Assembly: GCA_949358305.1 (NCBI GenBank)
Contig: OX442324.1
Span: 2,655,501-2,719,500, forward strand
Source: Strigamia acuminata
Taxonomy: Eukaryota > Arthropoda > Chilopoda > Geophilomorpha > Linotaeniidae
Direction: 5' to 3'
DNA length: 64,000 nt
Both the position numbers and the translations under genes were made by a program. Below are positions 12,248 to 22,123 of the stretch, one piece after another. How positions within the stretch are numbered: position 1 is the stretch's first letter; the number at the start of each line of letters is the position of its first letter. Under the pieces are notes generated by a model that saw only the letters and a list, made by a program, of their open reading frames with translations, ran no database searches and was not told the origin of the DNA.

Positions 12248-12920
12248 TGGGTCGCATCGTTTAGTCGACTGTCGTCTAGTCGACGGCAGCGAATAAACGT
12301 TCATTTTGTCGACAAAACGTTGAGTCGACAAACGTTTTGTCGACGGTTTTTTTTTGGTCGTTTAGTTGACTAACTACTAGGGTACTACGTACCACCTAGT
12401 CGACGAATGTTTAGTCGACGCTACACCTAACGTGTATTTTCTAAGACGATTCTACGATATTCTAATCAAAATTTTTAATTTTTGCATGCACGGGTGTTTA
12501 CATGCAGTTTTCAATGCGCAAAACGCCCAAAATCACGTTTGCAAGGTAGTTTACAGTCATGGCTATGGGTAAAAAGCATGGCCACTTTAAGACCTTCGTA
12601 GGCCGTCCACCATTGGTTTGTAAGCCCTAAAACATTCTTAGGCTCATAAGCACTGTGTCTAGTTGGCCTTATTGGTAAGGTGACCCTGGTTAAAAGGTGA
12701 TTTGGCTGGTATTGGTTATGGTGCACATTGCACTGACGTTCCTTGACGTACTTATTTACTTACTTAGTCGACGCCGTTTAGTTGACGCCGTTTCGTCGAC
12801 CAGGTCACCTAGTCGACAACTTTCGTCGACTAAGTGACCTGGTCGACTAAACGGCGTCGACTAAACGGCGTCAACTAAACGGCGTCGACTAAGTAAAAAT
12901 CGACTAAACAACCCGACTTC
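12248..12920. mobile_element. GTCGAC-rich element inserted in the minisatellite
   Basis: This 673-bp segment differs sharply from the satellite on both sides and is flanked by GATTGTTT at 12240-12247 and 12921-12928. The hexamer GTCGAC occurs about 14 times, clustered in both end regions (12258-12420 and 12768-12875), with TTTAGTCGAC-type units in both orientations. The middle (about 12490-12740) has an unrelated core. An 8-bp duplication would fit a hAT-type insertion, though GATTGTTT also belongs to the satellite unit. Confidence 0.7.
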
Positions 12921-13261
12921 GATTGTTTCAACTTCCTACTATTAGATTATACCAACTTCCTACTATTAGTTGCTTCCAACTTCCAACTTCTAATTGCTAC
13001 CAACTTCCTACTATTAGATGCTTCCAACTTCCAACTGTTAGTTACCTCCAACTTCCAACTGTTAGTTACCTCCAACTTCCAACTGTTAGTTACCTCCAAC
13101 TTCCAATTCCTCATTGCTTCCAACTTCCAACTCCTCATTGCTTCCAACTTCCAACTCCTCATTGCTTCCAACTTCCAACTCCTCATTGCTTCCAACTTCC
13201 AACTCCTCATTGCTTCCAACTTCCAACTCCTCATTGTTTCCAACTTCCTACTATTAGATTA

Positions 13262-13740
13262 GGTGCGTTCAATCTGCTAGAAGAAAGTCACTTAACTGAC
13301 TTAACTGCCTTTCAGAGGGCGGAAGTGACGATAATTACGTCACATTTTGACCAAGTAAAGTCAGTTAAGTGACTTTCAGGAAAGTAACTGGAAAGTTCCT
13401 TTTCCACCCTTTAAAAGTCACTTATGTGCGTGCGCATGCGTTTTGCACATTTAACAAAGCTTCAATGGCAGCCATTTTGTTCTCGATGAACACGTAAATT
13501 CACACGTGTGGCACACGGTAAATTCACGTGTAGCACAAGGTAAATTCACACGTGTGGCACACGGTAGATTCACGTGTGGCACACGGTAAATTCACACGTG
13601 TGGCACATGGTAAATTCACGTGTGGCACATGGTAAATGGAAATGGAAGTCTGGTGGTAAGAAAGTGCATTCAATGAAAAGTGACTTTGAAGAAAGGAAGG
13701 AAAGTGAAAGTCACTTCTTCTAACCCAGATTGAACGCACC
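13262..13740. mobile_element. TA-flanked miniature element with E-box repeat array
   Basis: The left end GGTGCGTTCAATCTG and right end CAGATTGAACGCACC are exact inverses and are flanked by TA on both sides. A second inverted pair built on AAAGTCACTT lies inside. At 13497-13630 there are about six units of 22-24 bp, each with a CACGTG palindrome. It interrupts the minisatellite. A related right end lies near 39001-39015. Confidence 0.8.
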
Positions 13741-16354
13741 TATTGTTTCAACTTCTTACTATTAGATTGTTCCAACTTCCTACTATTAGATTGTTCCAAC
13801 TTCCTACCATTAGATTGTTCCAACTTCCTACTATTAGATTGTTCCAACTTCCTACTATTAGATTGTTCCAACTTCCTACTATTAGATTGTTCCAACTTCC
13901 TACTATTAGATTGTTCCAACTTCCTACTATTAGTTGCTTCCAACTTCCAACTTCTAATTGCTACCAACTTCCAACTTCTAATTGCTACCAACTTCCAACT
14001 TCCTACTATTAGTTGCTTCCAACTTCCAACTTCCTACTATTAGTTGCTTCCAACTTCCAACTTCTAATTGCTACCAACTTCCAACTTCCTACTATTAGTT
14101 GCTTCCAACTTCCAACTTCTAATTGCTACCAACTTCCAACTTCCAACTCCTCATTGCTTCCAACTTCCAACTCCTCATTGCTTCCAACTTCCAACTCCTC
14201 ATTGCTTCCAACTTCCTACTATTAGATGCTTCCAACTTCCAACTGTTAGTTACCTCCAACTTCCAACTGTTAGTTACCTCCAACTTCCAACTCCTCATTG
14301 CTTCCAACTTCCAACTCCTCATTGCTTCCAACTTCCAACTCCTCATTGCTTCCAACTTCCAACTCCTCATTGCTTCCAACTTCCAACTCCTCATTGCTTC
14401 CAACTTCCTACTATTAGATGCTTCCAACTTCCTACTATTAGATGCTTCCAACTTCCTACTATTAGATGCTTCCAACTTCCAACTGTTAGTTATCTCCAAC
14501 TTCCAACTCCTCATTGCTTTCAACTTCCAACTCCTCATTGCTTCCAACTTCCAACTCCTCATTGCTTCCAACTTCCAACTCCTCATTGCTTCCAACTTCC
14601 AACTATTAGATGCTTCGAACTTCCTACTATTAGTTGCTTCCAACTTCCTACTATTAGTTGTGTCCAACTTCCTACTATTAGTTGCTTCCAACTTCCTACT
14701 ATTAGTTGCTTCCAACTTCTACTATTAGTTGCCTCCAAATTCCAACTGCTCATTGCTTCTAACTTTTACTATTAGTTGCTTCCAACTTCCTACTATTAGT
14801 TGCCTCCAAATTCCAACTGCTCATTGCTTCTAACTTTTACTATTAGTTGCTTCCAACTTCCTACTATTAGATTGTACCAACTTCCTACTATTAAATTGTT
14901 TCAACTTCCTCCTATTAGATTGTTCCAACTTCCAACTCCTCATTGCTTCCAACTTCCAACTCCTCATTGCTTCCAACTTCCAACTCCTCATTGCTTCCAA
15001 CTTCCAACTCCTCATTGCTTCCAACTTCCAACTCCTCATTGCTTCCAACTTCCAACTCCTCATTGCTTCCAACTTCCAACTCCTCATTGCTTCCAACTTC
15101 CTACTATTAGATGCTTCCAACTTCCTACTATTAGTTGCTTCCAACTTCTACTATTAGTTGCCTCCAAATTCCAACTGCTCATTGCTTCTAACTTTTACTA
15201 TTAGTTGCTTCCAACTTCCTACTATTAGTTGCCTCCAAATTCCAACTGCTCATTGCTTCTAACTTTTACTATTAGTTGCTCCCAACTTCCTACTATTAGA
15301 TTGTACCAACTTCCTACTATTAAATTGTTTCAACTTCCTCCTATTAGATTGTTCCAACTTCCAACTCCTCATTGCTTCCAACTTCCAACTCCTCATTGCT
15401 TCCAACTTCCAACTCCTTATTGCTTCCAACTTCCAACTCCTCATTGCTTCCAACTTCCAACTCCTCATTGCTTCCAACTTCCTACTATTAGATGCTTCCA
15501 ACTTCCTACTATTAGATGCTTCCAACTTCCTACTATTAGATACTTCCAACTTCCTACTATTAGATGCTTCCAACTTCCTACTATTAGATGCTTCCAACTT
15601 CCTACTATTAGATACTTCCAACTTCCTACTATTAGATGCTTCCAACTTCCTACTATTGGATGCTTCCAACTTCCTACTATTAGATGCTTCCAACTTCTAC
15701 TATTAGTTCCTCCAAATTCCAACTGCTCATTGCTTCTAACTTTTACTATTAGTTGCTTCCAATTTTCAATCACTCATTGCTACCAACTTTCTACTATTAC
15801 TTGCTTCCGACTTCCAACGACTCATTGCCTCCAATTTTCTACTACTTATAGCTTTCAACTTCCTACTATTGTTTATTTCAACTTCCTACTATTAGAAGCT
15901 TCCAACTTCCTACTATTGGTTTTTTTCAACTTCCTACTATTAGAAGCTTCCAATTTCCTACTATCAGACGTTTCCAACTTCCTACTATTAGACGCTTCCA
16001 ACTTCCTACTATTAAACGCTTCCAACTTCCTACTATTAGACGCTTCCAACTTCCTACTATTAGACGCTTCCAACTTCCTACTATTAGACGCTTCCAACTT
16101 CCTACTATTAGTTGCTTCCAACTTCCTACTATTAGTTGCTTCTATTTTCCTACTATTAGTTGCTTCCAACTTCCTATTATTAGTTGCTTCCAACTTCCTA
16201 CTATTAGTTGTTTCCAACTTCCTACTATTAGTTGCTTCCAACTTCTAATTTCTAACTTTCAACTTTATTTTTTTCCAACTTCCAACTTCTAACTTTCTAC
16301 TTTTATTTTCTTCCAACTTTCAATTTTTATTCTTTTCCACCTTCAACTCTTATT

Positions 16355-16600
16355 CACTTGTAAGATGGAAATTGTAAAATGGAAATCGTAATATGGAAAA
16401 TCTAAGATGGAAAGTGAAAGATAGAAATTGTAAGGTGGAAAGTGTAAGATCGAAATTGTATGATGGAAACTGTAAGATAGAAATTGTAAAATGGAAAGTG
16501 TAAGATAGAAATTGTAAGATGGAAAAAGTTGTTAGGCGGAAGTCAACAATTGTAAGATGGAAAAAGTTGTTAGGCGGAAGTCAACAATTGTTAGATAGAA
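16355..16600 (+). repeat. Short tandem repeat of TAAGATGGAAATTG units
   Basis: Units of about 16 bp (TAAGATGGAAATTG, TAAGATAGAAATTG, TAAAATGGAAAGTG) run to about 16520. A duplicated longer unit follows, ending in GGAAAAAGTTGTTAGGCGG. Confidence 0.75.
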
Positions 16601-16797
16601 GTCATCAGTTGTTAGGTAGAAGTTAAAAGTTGGCAGCTGATAGTTGGAAACAAATAGAAATTGGAAGGAGATAGAAGTTCCAAGTTTCCTTTTCTTGCAA
16701 CTTCAACTTTCCGTGATTAGAAATTGCATTCTTAAGTATCTTAACTATCATTGAATTCTTTAAATTTCTGTAATTACGTAAATAAATGAATAAAATT

Positions 16798-17615
16798 TGT
16801 GGTGACCCTGCGGGTGGTCGTCCCTCCAGTGGACGCCATCCGCATGAGTCACTAGGAAAGGTCAGTTCCCTCGCGTTGGCTCCGCCTTCCCCCCTTGGGA
16901 AGCGCGTGCCCCGAGGGGGTGAGGTGACGCGTGGCCGGCCCCCATTGGCCGAGCCAGGCCCCTCACCCTGGCCTATATCAGGTAGAGTTTCGCGCCCTAC
17001 AAGCAGAACTTACACAAACGACACCAAGAACACAGCAACTACCTCACCGTCAGGCCAACTCCACCAAAAGTTAGGATTGATAGAGGACCGCTGATTCCAG
17101 TGCAACTGTAACTCTCACGAATTTACACTGTGTTTTATTTCCCCGCGAAAGCAGGAAAATAACCCTTGTGGATTCACACCAAATAATCGACCCACGATTA
17201 TTTCCATTGCGAAGTGTCCGAGTGCCCTGTAAGAAACTCCACGTTTCTGGACGGAGCCTTGCGACGCTAAAACCAACCCCTAGACAACAGGCACGGATAG
17301 AAGACTCGAAAGAGCATTCCACCGCGTCCGTGAACGACGAATCCGTGACGAATTTACGACAACTCGAGACGCCGCCTTTGTTCCGCCGACCACGCGGAAC
17401 CGACGACGCCATCTTGAGAAATCCTTTGTTCGACTCTGACCAAGTCGACTCTAGTTTTATACTAAGTGTATTTTAAGGCTTACGCCTATTGAATAAACCT
17501 ATTTGTTCATTTACATATACTTAGTATTCATTTGGGTAATTTACATATTTAGTAAGATCACAGGTAAAGTATCACACGTTAGCTCTTTAAACCTATCACC
17601 AGGTAGGACGCGACA
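16798..17615 (+). mobile_element. Solo LTR, 818 bp
   Basis: The segment starts TGTGGTGACC and ends GACGCGACA, with a 4-bp target duplication AATT on each side (16794-16797 and 17616-17619). It is GC-rich against AT-rich surroundings. It has a CCATTGG box (about 16940), a TATA-like CTATATCA (about 16973) and an AATAAA at 17492-17497, which is the promoter and polyadenylation layout of an LTR read on the plus strand. No internal retroelement region adjoins it, so it is probably a recombined solo LTR. The parent family is unknown. Confidence 0.8.
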
Positions 17616-17776
17616 AATTGTTCCAGAAATAATTTCAACTTCCACTAGCAGTTTCATGTTTTAATCCTGGCATACTTTTTCATTGAAACATTTAACTTTT
17701 TTTAAAAAAAAAATTACTACAATATTGTATGCAAAAAATGCACACATCAACAATGAATATTCACAAGTGATATCAA

Positions 17777-20700
17777 TTAATGATCTTTTAAATGATGCAG
17801 AAGATCTTTTTTAGTAATTACACCTAACAACATTCCCTTGTCTGCAACTAATAAATGCCTCAATCCAAGTTTTCTAAATATATCAGTAATTGTTTCCATG
17901 GGTGTGACATCAGTAACAGTAATTGTTGCCTAAGGTTAAAGAAATACAGTAATATGAAATTAAGAAAATAGTATGTTTTTCCCAAAGACTGCTGCTTCTC
18001 GAACAAAATTTCTTAAAACAGAAATGGGTGTGTGTTAAATAAAGTGAAAATCTAAACAATTGTCAAGAGAGATTGTAAGACCTTTTCTTGCCAAAATGTA
18101 CCAAAATTTTAACCAAGAAATCAGCAGTCTTTTCAGGTAATTTACCATGTTCACGATTTTCTTCATTTTTATTATGTTGTAGCTATTTTCTTGAGACACA
18201 TCAGAAAATGAAATCATTGTATTCTGATCGACATCACTTTTTGTTCGTTTAGCGTGATCTTAGGAAATAATAAAAAGAAAAATGAAAGAAAAATAACTTC
18301 CAAATAAAGAATAATATAATTACACCCATACCTAAAGCTAAAAGTAAGTCTCTTCTGAGAACAAATCCAAACAAATGTCTACACTCTTCAGACACAACAA
18401 TAGGAAAACCATTGAAAGTGGATTCCATCAATATTTTTTCCAATTGTCCTACAGTCATCCCATCTTGGGTTAACAGAGTAAACGTCTCACCATCCTTGGG
18501 TTTTCTTACATCAGCTGCTACTGTAAGTTTCTCAAACTCCTCTTTAGTATCCAAAAATGGATAGTGGTTAAGTTCGATTAACTCTTCAAAACTGAATGAC
18601 AAATTAAAGAACATAGCTAGGACTGTTTGGATAAAAATCCATTGAAATGAATGGAAAATAAATTTATTCACTTTTGACTGACAACAAAACTTAACTCAAA
18701 TTTCTGAAATTTTAAATAAATTTATTTAAATAAATTTATTTTAATAAAAATTGTTTTGAATGACAAACACAAATGCGCATTTTTTGTTTACCAAAAGGCC
18801 TCTCGACTGTTACCGGTGACCTACAATCCAGAATGACCAGATTTTGGAAATAAAAAACTGGGACACCCATTAGCGATACATAACGGATCTACCCATTACG
18901 GATTAGACATTTTGTCTATTAGACATTTCAGATTAGACATTTTGGATTAGACATTTTGTCCATTAGGCATTTCGGATTAGACATTTTGGCTTAAACATTT
19001 AGGGGATTAGACATTTTGGCATTAGACATTTTGGGTGCCACCTACCGAATGGCCGAACCGGAAACAATATTATGAGTAATTGATCAATTTTTAAAAACTG
19101 GGACATTTTTGCGTCCCAATAAATTTTGTCGGTACACCTGGACAAAACATCCAAAACCGTAAATTTATATGAAATAAAATGGTCCTAATTTCCTGATTAA
19201 ATGTTTCTCTCCTACCACATTACTATCTTAAAGGATACATTCCATTTTTGCAAAGTCCATCACCTACCCATTTACTAGTCATCACCGCCAACATCAAAGG
19301 CAGAATATAGCGAACCCCACCGGTCACTTCAAACATTATCACGACTAAACCAACTAATTCATAACGTTATATCACAAATCACGCCAAAATCATGTCAAAT
19401 ATTTGAAAAATAAATACCTGTCATTCGCGTCACTCCGCCCAGAAAAGCAGCAGCACCAACCATCCCATACAGTCCAGGCGTAATACAATCAACGCCACAC
19501 ATATCTTCACCTAAAACTGGAAAATAACTGCAAAATCAATTTAAAAATATGAACTTAGCCCCAACAACTGGTTAATTTAATACTGACTAAAATAACTGTT
19601 CTACGGCAATGCCCATCAACCGTCCCATTATTGCACCTATTGCAAGGCTGGGAATATACAAACCTGCTGGAATCTAGTCACAAAATCAATCAATCAATAA
19701 ATCAACTTTCAAACAACTATTGAAAAATTGATACTTTCATGCCAACAGTTATTATCATCATGCAAAACTTGAAAACTAAAGCCATTGCCAGAAGCATTGA
19801 AGCATTTCCAATGCCGGGTCCCGCTTGGTGAAGTCCGTAAGGAGTCGTTCGGTTTCCGTAAACGTAGTCACTGAATCACATTTGAAAAACACCAATTTGG
19901 AACAATAAACCGTGTGGATCTGTTTTTACCATAAATCTGAAGTATGGCCTTCGTGACAGTCCCGAACTAACAGCGCTATCAGCTTAGTCGTTTCCATTCT
20001 GCAATATCGTATTATTAGTCGTATTATCGTATTATCGTATTATTATCATCATACCTGGTGAAAGGATTTGGAAAACTGAGTAGAGCCGTGAGTAATGCCA
20101 CAGCAATCACCTAAAAGTCAGCAAAAAATAAAGAAATAGATAAATAAATAAATCATTATCAACTAGAAATGCAATAAAAATTCATTCACCTCAATTATAG
20201 GATATTTTCCCAATACCGATTGTTTCCGCAACTTACACCAAAACACGTTAGCTTTAATGAACATTGTTGCAAATATCCCCTAAAATTAATTCAACCGATA
20301 CAAAAAAATCATCAATTGATCTCCGAAAAAATAAATACTCACACCTAACGCTCCCAAAAAAACAAATGGGAAAATCTCGACAAAAATCCACTGCGTGTTG
20401 TATTCAACATAAAAAACAATCATGTGATCATTTCCAAAAGGGTTAATGGTCGATAGAACGAAAGCAGCAACCATGGCGCAGAAAAAAGTCCGCCACAGCG
20501 TCTTGGGAGGAAAATAGTAACTAACTTCCTCCAAACTGAATAGAACACCACCGATCGGCGCACCGAATGCAACCGAAACTCCAGCAGCGGCAGCCGCAGA
20601 TAAAATCTGAAGAAACATTGATTATGTTTCGAAAACAACTTGTCAATATTATACCTCTCGCTTTTTGGCCTCGTTTTTACCATATTTCGGGAAATAACGA

Positions 20701-22123
20701 GATACAATGTTGCCAACGCAACAGGCAATATGAACCAAAGGTCCTTCTTTGCCGACGACCAATCCGGAAGCGACTGCCAACATCACGCCGAACAATTTGA
20801 TAATTAAAGTCCATTTGCCTAGGAAACCGCGCATTATAAAACCGCTCAAAACCGTTTTAAGCTACAAGGAAAGGGAGAAAATAAATTCAATTATTAAAAT
20901 AATTCGCTAGTAATATTAGTAGTTGTATTTATTTCAAAAAACTACTTCGGGAATTCCTCCTCCGCCGGCGTAAGGAGCAAACGTTCGAACAAAAAGACCG
21001 GCCAGCGAAGCCATGAACACGGCCAACACCACGAATGACAAATATTGGAGAATATAATAAACGGTTTGCGTTTTGTCCGTCGCGCCTAATAATTCCGCCC
21101 ACATTATCCACTAAATTCGAAAAAAAAAAAAATAAATAAATAAATACAAAAATGGCGCCACAATTCTTTTTTTCTTGTTTGGAATTAATTCAACGGACAG
21201 CCAGAATTTAAATTTTTACTTCTTCGCAGTCGTCGTCATCAAACGAGGAGGAATTGGACAACCAACAACACTGTTCTTGATTCAACCAAAAAGCGTTTCC
21301 ACAAAATCCTTCTTTTAAATCTACCATCCAACTGGTTCCGATGTCAACGAAAGCGGCCGCACAACCTAAATCAAAAATTAAAATTTTTTTAAAAGAAAAA
21401 TCCAAAAATCCATTCCAAAATGAATTCAAAATCACCACAAAGCAATCCGACTATAGAAACGCAGATCCAACCGGCGCAAGAATCCCATAAAAATCCTAAT
21501 TTCTTCCAAAATGTGTCCATCCTGTGCAGCTCCATAAACCTGTGCCTTCTCCTATCTTTGGACAAATCCTTGACCCAATCGATGGTGTGGAAATCATCGT
21601 ATCTAGTAAATCCGGACTGCATTTCGTCCGGCTCGGCTACCACAACCTCTAAAGAATAATTAAAAAAATAAAAATAAACCTAATTTTTATTAAACGTAAT
21701 TTCTTAGGTGCATCACTTTGGATTTTTAATAAAAATATTTAAATGACAATTTCAATACGCGATTATTACACCTTAAATTCTGTTTTTAGACGATTTTGAT
21801 TTGAAAAATTCAATTTAAATTTTAAAATAAGGAAATATTTATGGAATTCTCCTTGTCTGTCTTTTTTTTTCTGGAACGTATTCCTACAGTGTAAAAAACA
21901 GAATTGGGTGTAAATAAATTTCCATTCAATTTAATCACAAAAAAAAAACCGAATTATTTTCATGATTACCACCAGGTCGTTGCAACTGTATCCCCTGCTC
22001 GGGTTCCCAATCCGAGCAGAAAAATCTCGTAACTCTCAGATACCACGGTCTGGAGTGGAAATTCGATTCGCCGAACTCGACTTCGCTTGAAAACGAGAAA
22101 CCTCTCTGCTCCAGTGAAGTCAT
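17777..22123 (-). CDS. ClC-c: ClC-3/4/5-type chloride/proton exchanger, right copy, complete (775 aa)
   Basis: Sixteen coding exons join without a frame break: 22123-21970, 21648-21436, 21365-21220, 21110-20946, 20861-20655, 20606-20343, 20279-20190, 20110-20055, 19998-19930, 19870-19735, 19673-19597, 19527-19418, 19353-19239, 18591-18332, 18258-18146 and 17929-17777 (stop). The 775-residue length is normal for the family. Landmarks are YDDFHTIDW, filter region 1 GGGIPE (221-226), GKEGP with the gating Glu (265), FSLEEV with the proton Glu (322; the 57-residue spacing equals that of human ClC-5), filter region 2 IPAGLYIPS (501-509), and two cytoplasmic CBS domains (about 615-690 and 721-775). 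The standard filter serine is Gly and the standard GLFIP is GLYIP, so anion selectivity may differ. Exchange activity and endolysosomal location are inferred from family. An acceptor just before the ATG (gtttgcag at 22131) shows an unseen 5' UTR exon upstream. Confidence 0.95.
18890..19030. repeat. Intronic tandem repeat of GGATTAGACATTTTG
   Basis: About eight degenerate units of 15-20 bp (GGATTAGACATTTTG, CTATTAGACATTTC and similar) lie in the intron between exons 13 and 14 of the right ClC copy. Confidence 0.8.

Larger units (their letters stand above)
11625..16260 (-). repeat. Minisatellite arm 2 (same satellite, opposite orientation)
   Basis: About 4 kb of units of roughly 24 bp such as CTTCCAACTTCCTACTATTA plus GTTG, with sub-variants (CAACTCCTCATTGCTTC, AACTGTTAGTTACCTCC, ATTAGATTGTTC). 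Blocks of one variant repeat in order, which suggests higher-order duplication: the segments starting near 14800 and 15229 are near copies. The array is interrupted by inserted elements at 12248-12920 and 13262-13740. Confidence 0.95.

Noticed and set aside
13743-16248. Long open frames on both strands, up to 339 codons at 15229-16248
   Set aside because: They follow from a 24-bp tandem repeat, a multiple of three, so several frames stay open at once. The products are simple 8-residue repeats.
10500-16260. Possible CRISPR array
   Set aside because: Repeats are contiguous without unique spacers, and the window is clearly eukaryotic.
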